This document shows, one piece after another, positions 18,404 through 27,482 of a stretch of DNA of 64,000 nt. Both the position numbers and the translations under genes were made by a program. The notes under the pieces were generated by a model. It was given only the letters and a program-made list of their open reading frames with translations, ran no database searches and was not told where the DNA came from. Source of the DNA: Nostoc sp. LEGE 12450 (lineage in GTDB: Bacteria; Cyanobacteriota; Cyanobacteriia; Cyanobacteriales; Nostocaceae); NCBI RefSeq assembly GCF_015206895.1, contig NZ_JADEXU010000015.1, positions 19,550 through 83,549 on the forward strand, read 5' to 3'. The number at the start of each line of letters is the position of its first letter. The first letter of the stretch is position 1.

Positions 18404-18886
18404 TTAAGAATCAGGAAGGAACGCAATTTGCACCATATAGACGAGGAGCGTGGCTTTGTAAGTTAGAAATCCCAAAAATATGGGCAAAATCTGTAGCTCA
18501 CGCCATTGAGTTGCTACGATCATGACTCCCATAAATAGAGCAAAACGAGTTTTGCTCAAACTAGTTTTTTCACTACCAAGTTGCTCAACGTCTCTAGCCA
18601 ACATTTTTAAGTAAACCACACCTGTACACGCCCCAATTAAATAATTTAGGGCAATGTTTAAGGAATAAAAAATCCACACAGAGATAAAAATAACCCCCGT
18701 CAAGACAAGCGTGATTACCAACAATCGCTGGAAGAGTTGATAAAACTCTCGCATAGAGTTACCTGATTCTGTGTCTCCAGAATCAGTTTTAGCATCTTGT
18801 TGCGTTGTCGGAGTGGGCGCAATTGATTCGTCTGACAAGCTCACGAGACTTGAAACCAGTACAGTTAAATTATGATGACTGCACAT
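18404..18886 (-). CDS. atpI: ATP synthase subunit I (Atp1), c-ring assembly factor
   Basis: A small membrane protein that heads the operon. Up to four hydrophobic segments are visible ([68 protein letters not shown]). Family members help assemble the c ring and are not essential. The 160-residue frame opens with an ATG at 18886, but a GTG at 18844 giving [12 protein letters not shown] is an equally good start. The operon promoter should lie just upstream of 18886. Confidence 0.85.
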   Translation of the reverse strand: MCSHHNLTVLVSSLVSLSDESIAPTPTTQQDAKTDSGDTESGNSMREFYQLFQRLLVITLVLTGVIFISVWIFYSLNIALNYLIGACTGVVYLKMLARDVEQLGSEKTSLSKTRFALFMGVMIVATQWRELQILPIFLGFLTYKATLLVYMVQIAFLPDS

Positions 18887-18939
18887 TCAGTCAGCTGAAT
18901 CATATCACGATCCGGTAACAATACTTTAGGAAAAAACAA

Positions 18940-19191
18940 TTAACTTCTTGGCAACGTTACACAGTCAGTAAAATCGCGCTTCCAGAAGCGAGAGAGCGGC
19001 TGATGATGTAAAAGACTGTGTGGGTGAATAATCAAATTATCGTTGCCGAAAAATTCAAAATTTCTTCCAATTCCAGCTTTTTTGAGTAGATTATTGTCCT
19101 CCAAAGTCGTTACATAGCATCTTGGTGTTTGAAGTAATTGGGTGTCAATAAAATCAACTGGTGCTTGAGGAGTGTATGGGCGTACCGCAAA
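18940..19191 (-). pseudogene. Startless open frame, probably a decayed gene
   Basis: Eighty-three codons are open on the minus strand with protein-like content (FAVRPYTPQAPVDFIDTQ, LLQTPRCYVTTLEDNNLLKK, HPHSLLHHQPLSRFWKRDF) but no ATG or GTG near the beginning. The same frame upstream of an in-frame TGA at 19192-19194 still looks coding (GALLNDKPLLSDY), so a nonsense mutation may have killed a longer gene. I do not recognise the family. Confidence 0.4.
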
Positions 19192-19321
19192 TCAGTAATC
19201 GGAGAGTAGCGGCTTGTCATTAAGCAGCGCACCACTGCTGAATTTCAAAAAACTCCAACTTTTGGGATTTAGAATACCCGTTTGTTGGGCACTTTCCTAA
19301 TCTACATTAATTTATCAAAAG

Positions 19322-19347
19322 TGGTGATGGGCGATCGCTCATCACCA
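19322..19347 (-). terminator. Hairpin after the methyltransferase gene
   Basis: TGGTGATG and CATCACCA arms (8 bp) around a loop containing a HIP1 octamer, about 45 bases after the stop at 19394. On the minus strand it is followed by ACTTTTG, a weak T tract. Confidence 0.5.
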
Positions 19348-19393
19348 TAAGTATAAATTGCTTTTATTAAGCCAGTGTTGAATTGGAGTGCGA

Positions 19394-20575
19394 TTAAGCA
19401 GGTGCTAATAATATCAGTTGCTGCTGAAGAAGTTTTCTTACTTCATCTAATCCCAGTTGCACATCAGCCAAAATCTCTGCAACCGTTGAATTCGCATCAC
19501 ACTTTTGCATAAATTCAAACTCTGGTTCAGATAAATTAACAATTTGGTAATTGTAATTAAAAAAGCATTGACTGGGAAATCCTTCAATACAAGGATTAAG
19601 TTCGGGAATCGCTGCTAATAAAGCTTTGTCGTCTAACCAGTCAGTTTTTACTAAGGGAGGACGGCCAAGGAAAAACTCGTAATGAGTTACTTCTGGATCT
19701 AGTAATTCTATCAGGCGATAAAGCTGGCGATCGCTCAATCCTTTTGCTCGTTCAACTAACTCTGGTGCTTTGCCCAAAAGTCTCTCCAAATCCCAGAAAC
19801 TCGGATTCGAAAAACCAATAAACTCCAATCCCGAAGCATCAATTAATTCAAACAGCGTCTCAATGTTGTAGTCAATTTCTTGGGGATGAACGTACATATC
19901 GGCAAAGTGTTCATCCTTGTGGTTTTCTAATGACCAACGCTGCTTTTCGTATTTGACAATTCGGTTATTTTCTGGTAGGGAAGCAAAAATTTGCCGTCCG
20001 ACTTGGACACCATCGCGGTAGTCGCCTTTTTTGTCACCTTGCAGAAGTGCGATCGCTTTTTGCATGAGTTGAATTTCCCAGCGTCCCAACTCTCCATACA
20101 CAAAAATGTGCATTAAGCCGCCTGGGGCTAACTTCTGCGCCAAAGCTTGAATACCGCGAATCGGATCGGAGGTATGGTGCAAAACGCCAACACAGTTAAT
20201 TAAATCAAACTCACCCGATAACTGTTCCACATCAAACAAGCTGAGGTGATGAAACTCAACACGGTTAGCACCAGAACGTTGACAACGTTCTTTTGCTACA
20301 TCCAAAGCCCCAGTACTGAGATCAATTCCCACAACAGAAGCCTGGGGATTGAGATGAACCAGGTACTCTGTACTTACCCCTGTACCGCAACCTGCATCTA
20401 AAATCCGAATATCTTGCCTTTGGGGTTTTTGACCTGTGCAAAAATTATGAGCAGCTAGCCAGTTCCAGCGCCAGTTATAGCCTGGAGGTGGTTCATCCAA
20501 CAAGGCTTCCGGCGGAAAGGGATAGGTATTGTAGAGTTTGGCAACAGCAGCACTAACAGTTTGGGAATCGGACAT
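19394..20575 (-). CDS. Class I SAM-dependent methyltransferase with C-terminal extension
   Basis: A 393-residue protein. The N-terminal part (about 50-185) is a class I methyltransferase fold with the SAM motif ILDAGCGTGVSTEYL, the acidic residue of motif II (VVGIDLSTGAL) and NCVGVLHHTSDP. The rest (about 190-393) is an extension with no recognised motif and ends with a segment (VAEILADVQLGLDEVRKLLQ) like a small helical carrier or winged domain. Proteins of this shape are common in cyanobacteria and uncharacterised. The substrate is unknown. It sits alone between the atp operon and the ComB-family gene. Confidence 0.8.
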   Translation of the reverse strand: MSDSQTVSAAVAKLYNTYPFPPEALLDEPPPGYNWRWNWLAAHNFCTGQKPQRQDIRILDAGCGTGVSTEYLVHLNPQASVVGIDLSTGALDVAKERCQRSGANRVEFHHLSLFDVEQLSGEFDLINCVGVLHHTSDPIRGIQALAQKLAPGGLMHIFVYGELGRWEIQLMQKAIALLQGDKKGDYRDGVQVGRQIFASLPENNRIVKYEKQRWSLENHKDEHFADMYVHPQEIDYNIETLFELIDASGLEFIGFSNPSFWDLERLLGKAPELVERAKGLSDRQLYRLIELLDPEVTHYEFFLGRPPLVKTDWLDDKALLAAIPELNPCIEGFPSQCFFNYNYQIVNLSEPEFEFMQKCDANSTVAEILADVQLGLDEVRKLLQQQLILLAPA

Positions 20576-21043
20576 GATGAGGAATAACGCAGCATTTCTG
20601 AGTTTAACGGATAGTGGATGATTAGAGCAAAGATTACTATTGCTTATTTTCTACTACTTATCCAACAGCAAAGTCAGTAAATTCGCGTTTATAAGGAGCA
20701 TGAAATTGGTTTTTGTGCTGCTAATAGTCTGTATGCTCATAATCTACAAAGTAATATCTTTGCTCAAGCTGAACCGACATACTGGAAATTTTTCCAACTA
20801 GATTCATGAAATTTTTATTCTTAAAGTTTTATATGGGTTACAACTCATAACCTTATATTTAAGTTTTTTCCAGATTTGATAATAAGGCAAAAGTGTTGAA
20901 TGTGAGCTTAACAGATTGAAATTGTATGGATATCTTATCTTAAGACAAGCACGCTTTTTGCTGACTATAAACCTTTAATAATTTACACTACCTTACTTAT
21001 CTATGGTTTTATTTTTATCATATTGTCTTTTGCGATCGCTCCC
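20576..21043. other. Intergenic with a possible small ORF or gene remnant
   Basis: At 20700-20801 (+) a 33-codon frame MKLVFVLLIVCMLIIYKVIS... follows AAGGAG with very short spacing. In the overlapping frame the DNA reads VYKEHEIGFCAANSLYAHN and PTYWKFFQLDS before a stop, which resembles the tail of a decayed gene. Both cannot be right and neither is secure. The rest is AT-rich and presumably contains the promoter of the ComB-family gene. Confidence 0.3.
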
Positions 21044-21775
21044 ATGATTTACAACCAATCAGAGTTTAATTTACGTTGTGAATGGGGGCCACAAGGAGTT
21101 GCTGAACTCGCTCCCATCAGTGATGTAATTATAATAGTTGATGTTCTCTCTTTTTCTACCTGCGTGGAAATTGCCACAAATAAAGGCGCAATAATTTTTC
21201 CCTACGCATATAGAGATGAATCAGCCATAGATTATGCCAAGTCAGTACAAGCAGAATTGGCAAGTCATAGACAACGTTGGACTACAACTGGATATTCTCT
21301 CTCGCCAAAATCGGTAGCTGAAATTCCTGCTGGAACCAGACTAGTTTTACCATCACCTAATGGTTCATTTCTGACTTTACATACAGGAAATACACCAACT
21401 TTGGCTGGTTGCTTGCGAAATTGCCAAGCTGTAGCGCAATTTGCTCAAAAATATGGCGACAAAATCGCTGTAATTCCTGCCGGTGAGAGGTGGAAAGAAG
21501 ATGGTAGTTTACGTCCTGCATTTGAAGATTTAATTGGTGCTGGGGCAATTATTAGTTATTTAGATGGCAGTCTATCACCAGAAGCTGAAGTGGCTGTGGC
21601 AACATTTCAAGCTTTCCAGCAGGATTTACTGGGGTACTTGAAAAAATGCAGTTCGGGTAAAGAGTTGATTGAAAAAGGCTTTGAGCCAGATGTTGAATTC
21701 TCAGCCGCCTTTAACATAAGTAATTGCGTGCCTTTATTTAAAAATAATGCCTATCTAAACGTGGAAATTTTTTGA
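21044..21775 (+). CDS. 2-phosphosulfolactate phosphatase family protein (ComB-like)
   Basis: A 243-residue Mg2+-dependent phosphatase-like protein. ComB acts in coenzyme M synthesis in methanogens; cyanobacteria keep homologs of unknown physiological role. Family hallmarks are the opening VIIIVDVLSFSTCVEIAT with acidic metal-binding residues, the segment LVLPSPNGSFLTL, the CLRNCQAVA segment and VIPAGERW followed by RPAFEDLIGAGAI. I chose the ATG at 21044; a TTG seven codons upstream is possible. Transcribed away from the methyltransferase; no operon partner. ComB function itself is unlikely here because no other coenzyme M gene is in view. Confidence 0.85.
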   Translation: MIYNQSEFNLRCEWGPQGVAELAPISDVIIIVDVLSFSTCVEIATNKGAIIFPYAYRDESAIDYAKSVQAELASHRQRWTTTGYSLSPKSVAEIPAGTRLVLPSPNGSFLTLHTGNTPTLAGCLRNCQAVAQFAQKYGDKIAVIPAGERWKEDGSLRPAFEDLIGAGAIISYLDGSLSPEAEVAVATFQAFQQDLLGYLKKCSSGKELIEKGFEPDVEFSAAFNISNCVPLFKNNAYLNVEIF

Positions 21776-21863
21776 TTGAGCCAATTATAGGGACACTATA
21801 TGAGCCGTCGAATTCATGTTATCTAAATTCCAAAAACAAGGTTAATTAGGTGCCAAGTTTTAA

Positions 21864-22880
21864 TTATGCGTATGCCATATTTAGATGCCTTTGTCTTGCC
21901 AAGTTACTCTTATGTTTTTCCCAAGTAATAGTTGTGTCGATAATTTCGTCTAAATCATTGTGCTTTGGTTGCCAACCCAAAACTCTACGGATTTTATCAG
22001 CACAAGCTGCAACACAGGCAGGATCGCCCGGACGACGTGGTGCGGCAATAACGGGAAAATCGACACCAGAAATAGCCTTGACTCTCTCAATAACTTGTCG
22101 CACGCTGTAACCTTGCCCGTAACCGCAGTTGAAAATTTGGCTTTCACCTCTTTTGTCTAAGTAATCCAAAGCATCTAAATGAGCAGTCGCCAAATCCTCG
22201 ACGTGGATATAGTCTCGGATTGCGGTTCCATCAGGCGTAGGAAAATCAGTACCAAAAATTCGTACTTCTGGCTTACGCTTGAGTGCCGCATCACAAGCAG
22301 CCCGAATCAAGTGAGTGGCATTCGGTGACATTTGCCCCAATAGTCCACGTGGTTCAGAACCCGCTACGTTGAAGTAACGTAGAATTACGTAGCGCATTGA
22401 AGATGCTGCCGCATAGTCCTGGATCAGCCATTCACTCATCAACTTGGAACGTCCGTAAGGATTAATCGGCTGTGTAGGGTTCAACTCAGTAACAGGATTT
22501 TCTTCTACTTCCCCATACACTGCGGCTGTGCTGGAGAAAATGAACTTGTTAACACCCATTACGCTACAGCAGCGCAGCAAATTTAAAGTGTTGCGGGTGT
22601 TGTTCGCATAGTAATCGAGTGGATGAGCTACTGATTCTGGAACAATCAGACTAGCGGCAAAGTGTAAGACTGCGCTGAATTCATGCTGGGCAAAAACTTG
22701 ATAAAGATGCCCGGTGTCTACTAAATCCCCAATAATTAATTTCCCGTGTAGTACGGATGCTGGTGAACTTGTAGAGCAGTTGTCGTAAACCACGACATCA
22801 TAACCAGCTTCCCCCAATTGACGAACTACATGGGAGCCAATGTAACCAGCACCGCCAGTTACCAATATTTTCTTTTTCAT
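21864..22880 (-). CDS. galE: UDP-glucose 4-epimerase
   Basis: A 338-residue short-chain dehydrogenase-type sugar epimerase interconverting UDP-glucose and UDP-galactose, supplying precursors for the polysaccharide made by the neighbouring genes. The NAD-binding GGAGYIGSHVVRQL, the catalytic FSSTAAVYGE serine and the YGRSK tyrosine-lysine pair are present, along with the GalE-type end (VLGWQPKHNDLDEIIDTT). It lies 10 bases after the priming glycosyltransferase gene on the same strand, so the two are almost certainly co-transcribed. Confidence 0.94.
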   Translation of the reverse strand: MKKKILVTGGAGYIGSHVVRQLGEAGYDVVVYDNCSTSSPASVLHGKLIIGDLVDTGHLYQVFAQHEFSAVLHFAASLIVPESVAHPLDYYANNTRNTLNLLRCCSVMGVNKFIFSSTAAVYGEVEENPVTELNPTQPINPYGRSKLMSEWLIQDYAAASSMRYVILRYFNVAGSEPRGLLGQMSPNATHLIRAACDAALKRKPEVRIFGTDFPTPDGTAIRDYIHVEDLATAHLDALDYLDKRGESQIFNCGYGQGYSVRQVIERVKAISGVDFPVIAAPRRPGDPACVAACADKIRRVLGWQPKHNDLDEIIDTTITWEKHKSNLARQRHLNMAYA

Positions 22881-22890
22881 TTCTTTTTCC

Positions 22891-24303
22891 TTATCTACCT
22901 TTACCTAACAAAACAACTCGAATCGTTTTGAAGGCGATCGCTAAATCCAACCAAATGGAATAATTTTTGATGTAATACAGATCGTAAGAAAGCTTTTCGT
23001 AAGCATCTTCGATAGATGCTCCGTATGGATACATAACCTGTGCCCAGCCTGTAATTCCCGGTTTGACCAGATAGCGGACTTCATAGTAGGGAATCGCTTC
23101 TTTAAGTTTGACATCAAATTCTGGCCGTTCTGGACGAGGCCCAATCAGACTCATTTCACCCTGTAAGACGTTCCATATTTGGGGTAATTCATCAATACGC
23201 AACAAACGTAGCCAGTATCCGATTCTGGTGATCCGTGGATCGCGTTGACTTGCCCACTGCGCCCCAGACTTCTCTGCATCTTGATACATGGAGCGAAATT
23301 TATAAACTCTAAATGGTTTACCGTACAACCCACTTCGCTGCTGACTGTACAATACTGGGCCAGGACTATCTAATCTAATTAGTAATGCAACCAACAACAG
23401 AAGTGGTGCAACTAATACTAGTAAAAAGAGGATCAATATGAGATCGATAACTCGCTTCAGTTTCATACTGAAGTAACCAGGCATTAGGTTAAAACCATCG
23501 CTAAAAGCCAACCATTTGTCTTGTAGCAGCGATGAAGGAAGTTTATACCAAAATGTTTGGTAAACATCCGGCAATGTGTAAACCGGAATTCCTCGCAATC
23601 GCATCTGCATTAACTGTTGTGCTTGAGATTTGGAAAAATTTATCTGGCCTGTAACTATAACCCCAGACCAAGATTCTTGACTCCATTGCAACAAATCGCT
23701 CAGATTTCCCTGATAACTCAGATTGCTTTTTGGTAAGTCTATGGTTGTTTGATTTTCTTCTGCTAGAACAGTCAACTTTCCTAAAGGATTAAGTACCAGC
23801 AATTTCTGTGCAAATTTAATGGCATTATCCTCTGCTCCTAGTATCAACCATCGACTTTTCAGAGCGTGCGATCGCACCCATTTCACTGCTACTACGCGCA
23901 ATATTACTGCCCAAATGGTAAAGATCCCGATGCTAGGTAAGAAGACGCTCCGCCACGATATTGGGTTATGTTTGCCAATACCTGACAAGTAAATTAGGGC
24001 AGAAATAAAGAATGCGATCGCAATGTTACAAACAATAATTCGAGCAGGCGCTCTTAAACCTGCAATTTGCCGATCTGGATGGTACGCATCTGCTAAATAA
24101 AGCGCTGCAAGTGTCATGCAGACAAATCCGTAAGGCAATGGATTGAGCCAATGTAAGGGTTGATCTAAACGCAACCATTGTGCGATCGCTAAACAAACGA
24201 GCAACCCAAGAATATCCCCTAACAAGAGCAATATCGGTAGGCTGCGGATTATGTTGGGCAACCTAGTATTGGCAGGAGAACTGACATAACTTGTAAGAGT
24301 CAT
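22891..24303 (-). CDS. Polyprenyl glycosylphosphotransferase (exopolysaccharide priming enzyme)
   Basis: A 470-residue WcaJ/CpsE-type enzyme that transfers a sugar-1-phosphate to undecaprenyl phosphate, the first step of repeat-unit assembly at the inner membrane. The N-terminal half has about four transmembrane helices and a nucleotide-binding-like central region; a fifth hydrophobic segment (near 285-307) precedes the catalytic bacterial sugar transferase domain. Its motifs are YSQQRSGLYGKPFRVYKFRS, RLLRIDELPQIWNVL, GEMSLIGPRPERPEF and KPGITGWAQV. Divergent from the tyrosine kinase gene and upstream of galE. The sugar added (glucose or galactose) cannot be told. Confidence 0.93.
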   Translation of the reverse strand: MTLTSYVSSPANTRLPNIIRSLPILLLLGDILGLLVCLAIAQWLRLDQPLHWLNPLPYGFVCMTLAALYLADAYHPDRQIAGLRAPARIIVCNIAIAFFISALIYLSGIGKHNPISWRSVFLPSIGIFTIWAVILRVVAVKWVRSHALKSRWLILGAEDNAIKFAQKLLVLNPLGKLTVLAEENQTTIDLPKSNLSYQGNLSDLLQWSQESWSGVIVTGQINFSKSQAQQLMQMRLRGIPVYTLPDVYQTFWYKLPSSLLQDKWLAFSDGFNLMPGYFSMKLKRVIDLILILFLLVLVAPLLLLVALLIRLDSPGPVLYSQQRSGLYGKPFRVYKFRSMYQDAEKSGAQWASQRDPRITRIGYWLRLLRIDELPQIWNVLQGEMSLIGPRPERPEFDVKLKEAIPYYEVRYLVKPGITGWAQVMYPYGASIEDAYEKLSYDLYYIKNYSIWLDLAIAFKTIRVVLLGKGR

Positions 24304-25194
24304 TGATTTTTTGATTCTTCAGTATCCTGGTATTTATTTGTTAAAGGCAGCAAGAGATTTAAAGATGGTAGTATAAAGACTAGCTCTTTTGTTTCAAAGC
24401 ATACATAGATAACAAACTTTTGTAATGCTCTGTTTTCCAAAAGAATTGGGTATTGAATATTATGGACTGGAAGGGCAGTTGTCAGTGGGTTTACGTGGCA
24501 TATATGTAATACATATATCTTACTAAGGTTAACTACCCAAGCTTTATATTTGCATGATGCCATGAATATCGTCAATATTAACTTGAAATTTAATTAACAT
24601 AAATTTACTTAAAAATACGTATTGACATATAGATGCAATTTTGATAAAAAATTGTTCATTATAGTAAAATACTGTTAAAAAATCAGTATAAAATATTGTA
24701 ATTATTAAGGATATATTAATGTAATCTTCCCTGTTTGCAAGAGTTTGCGTTTTTATCAAGGTGTAAATACTAGTTAAGTCAATAACACCAGAGGAAGCAA
24801 AATTTTTACGTACTAATACTTGATAAATAAAAATTTTAAAACATATATACAATAATATAGAAATTATCTAATTTAGCTTACGTAGTTTTATATACCCGTA
24901 GTAAAAGGTTATATGAAGGTTAAAGTTTTATTTAATTTAAATACTTGTGAAAGTAATATAAAATCTCAGAGAGAGAAAATTAAAAATACCTTGACATTTC
25001 GATAATGTTTCTGGGATAAAACTAAAAAGATGTAATAGAAAGGGAAATAATCCAACAATTACAGAGAAACATTATGGTTTTTATACATGGTTTTTATAAA
25101 AAATTGTACTTAAGTATGTCCAAACAACTATCTTGGGCTATCAAAATTGTGAAGCAAAACTAGTTAAGTATTTCAGATATTCGCAATATATTCC
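24304..25194. promoter_or_regulatory. Divergent control region of the exopolysaccharide locus
   Basis: About 890 bases, strongly AT-rich, between the leftward priming-transferase/galE pair and the rightward wzc-to-glycosyltransferase series. A possible sigma-70 type promoter for the rightward genes is TTGACA at 24991-24996 with GATAAA 18 bases later. Weak reading frames here have low-quality composition and are not listed as genes. Confidence 0.4.
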
Positions 25195-27408
25195 ATGCCC
25201 TCTAACCAAGAAGACCAAAACTCCCTAGATTTGCAACAATACTCGCTGATTCTGAAAAGGCGTTGGCTAGTCATAGCTGCGGTGACTGCCTCAGTTTTTG
25301 GACTGTCAGCTTTAATTGCCATCAGACAAAAACCAATTTATGAAGCAGAAGGCAAGTTGCTCTTCAGCAAAACTGACCGTGTTTCTTCGCTGACAAGTCC
25401 CTCGGCACAAGTTGGAGAGTTGAGCAGTGTGACTCAACTCAGCAGCCCGTTGGATACAGAAGCAGAGGTAATTCGTTCTAACCCGATAGTTGAAAAAACT
25501 ATCACTAGTCTCAACTTGCTAGGTAAGCAAGGAACACCCTTAGAAATAGATGAGTTTCTCAAAAAAATCAAAATTAAGAGTGTCCGGGGTACAGATATTT
25601 TGGCGATTTCCTACAGCAGTAGCAATCCCAAAGAAGCCGCAGATGTTGTGAATTTGCTGATGAGATATTACCTGGAGAATAATATTCGCATTAACCAAAC
25701 CCAAGCGACAGTGGCACAGAAGTTTTTGACCAAGCAATTACCTGAAGTTGAAGCAAGGGTAGTCAAATCAGAGGCAGCTTTGCGTCGGTTTAAAGAAGAA
25801 AATCGGGTAATAGCCCTAGAGCAAGAAGCGGCAAAAGGAGTCGACAGACTCGCGGATTTATCAGACCAGATTACCCAAGCTCAGGCAAATTTAACGGATG
25901 CTGAAACTCGCTCACAACTTCTGGAACGTCAATTGAGATTGAATTCGCAGCAGGCTGTAGATATGGGAAATTTAACTCAATCAAAAGCTGTGCAGGAGGT
26001 ATTAACAGAATACCAGCAGGTGCAAAATCAGTTAGCAGTAGAACAGACTCGCTATACAGACAAACATCCTGCGATCGCTAATTTATTAGCAAAAGAAGTA
26101 GCCCTGAAAAAGCAGCTAGAGACTCGAATTTTTGAGAATGCAGGCAGAGAAAAATCTGTACCGGCGCAGAATTTAGGGATGGGAGAACTCAAGCAGACCC
26201 TACTGGCCCAACTGGTACAGTCGGATGTAGAACGGTCAGCATTAGCTAATCGAGTTACAGTTTTGCAGAACGCATACGCAGTTTCCCAAAGACGATTGAG
26301 TGTCTTACCCCAACTGCAAGAAAAAGAGCAGCAGTTAGAGCGACAGTTGCAAGTAGCGAGGTCTACCTATGAAGAACTGCTGAAGCGATCGCAAGAAGTC
26401 GAAGTAGTAGTAAATCAGAATGTCGGTAACGCCAGGGTAGTATCCGCGGCTTTACTTCCTAAAAAAGCTGTTTCTCCCAAAATTGCCCTTTACCTGGCGC
26501 TAGGTGGATTTGTAGGAATTTTGCTGGGTGTAGGGTTAGCTCTGATGTTAGAGGCTATGGATCAATCCCTCAAAACTCTTGAGCAAGCCCAGCAGTTATT
26601 AGGTTATCCTTTACTCGGTACGATTCCTCACTTGGGTCAAAAAGCTAAAAATGGTGGGGAAGCTTTAGTTGAACTGCCGGTGAGAGATAATCCATATTCG
26701 GGAGCAAGTTCAGCCTTTGAGATGCTTCAGACGAACCTGGATTTTACCATCTCTGATAAACCACTAAAAGTAATTGCTGTAGTTAGTTCAACTCCAGGTG
26801 AAGGCAGATCATTTGTAGCAGCAAATCTGGCAGTAGCCAAGGCACACATGGGACGCAGAATCTTATTAGTAGATGCGGATATGCGTCACTCATGCCAACA
26901 GGAAATCTGGAAATTATCTAACTCAGGCGGACTAAGTAATATTTTAGTTGGTCAAGCTGAGTTTCGTAGCACCACCCAAGAAGTATTAGTTAACTTGGAT
27001 CTATTAACGGCTGGGACAATTCCACCCAACCCCGCAGCATTGCTAGATTCACAACGCATGGCTTTGTTAATTCAAGAGGCAGCTAAAGACTATGATTGCG
27101 TCATTATTGATACTCCTGCCTTGAGTTTGTTTGGTGATGCACTGATGCTAGGCAAGATGGCAGATGGGATATTACTGGTTGTACGTCCTGGAGTGCTTGA
27201 TTGTGCTGTTGCTAAGAGTACGAAGATGATGCTTGAGCAAGCGCGATCGCGTGTTTTGGGAATGGTGATGAATGGAGTTACTGCTGATAGTGGTTTTAGT
27301 TACTACAGCCAGAAGGGTTATTACGACAAAAATAGTAGCGATGCCTACGGCGGCAAGCCACGGAATGGTAAGGGTGAACTGAAGTTTCCCAATATACGCA
27401 TTTCCTAA
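25195..27408 (+). CDS. Wzc-like polysaccharide co-polymerase / BY-type tyrosine kinase
   Basis: A 737-residue inner-membrane protein controlling chain length and export. Order: Wzz-type N-terminal region with first transmembrane helix (about 24-45), a long periplasmic coiled coil (about 160-400), second transmembrane helix (about 430-452), then a cytoplasmic BY-kinase domain from about 510. The kinase shows LLVDADMRHSC (Walker A') and CVIIDTPAL (Walker B). Its P-loop reads STPGEGRSFVAANL, with arginine (Arg538, codon AGA) where lysine is expected. The C-terminus has the usual tyrosine cluster (SYYSQKGYYDK). First gene of the rightward series. The P-loop change may reduce or abolish kinase activity. 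Confidence 0.92.
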   Translation: MPSNQEDQNSLDLQQYSLILKRRWLVIAAVTASVFGLSALIAIRQKPIYEAEGKLLFSKTDRVSSLTSPSAQVGELSSVTQLSSPLDTEAEVIRSNPIVEKTITSLNLLGKQGTPLEIDEFLKKIKIKSVRGTDILAISYSSSNPKEAADVVNLLMRYYLENNIRINQTQATVAQKFLTKQLPEVEARVVKSEAALRRFKEENRVIALEQEAAKGVDRLADLSDQITQAQANLTDAETRSQLLERQLRLNSQQAVDMGNLTQSKAVQEVLTEYQQVQNQLAVEQTRYTDKHPAIANLLAKEVALKKQLETRIFENAGREKSVPAQNLGMGELKQTLLAQLVQSDVERSALANRVTVLQNAYAVSQRRLSVLPQLQEKEQQLERQLQVARSTYEELLKRSQEVEVVVNQNVGNARVVSAALLPKKAVSPKIALYLALGGFVGILLGVGLALMLEAMDQSLKTLEQAQQLLGYPLLGTIPHLGQKAKNGGEALVELPVRDNPYSGASSAFEMLQTNLDFTISDKPLKVIAVVSSTPGEGRSFVAANLAVAKAHMGRRILLVDADMRHSCQQEIWKLSNSGGLSNILVGQAEFRSTTQEVLVNLDLLTAGTIPPNPAALLDSQRMALLIQEAAKDYDCVIIDTPALSLFGDALMLGKMADGILLVVRPGVLDCAVAKSTKMMLEQARSRVLGMVMNGVTADSGFSYYSQKGYYDKNSSDAYGGKPRNGKGELKFPNIRIS

Positions 27409-27482
27409 TCCCTTGATAGCAATTTAACTTAACTATTTTAGTATTTTTGCGGTAATGCTTGTATTAAAAGAGAATATTTTTG

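Larger units (their letters stand above)
18887..19393. other. Region upstream of atpI
   Basis: Holds the atp operon promoter region next to 18887, an open but startless coding remnant (18940-19191, minus strand) and a terminator hairpin at 19322-19347. Confidence 0.5.

Noticed and set aside
24300..24852. Two overlapping minus frames of 91 and 102 codons upstream of the priming glycosyltransferase
   Set aside because: AT-driven composition, no motifs and no convincing ribosome binding sites; better explained as control region.
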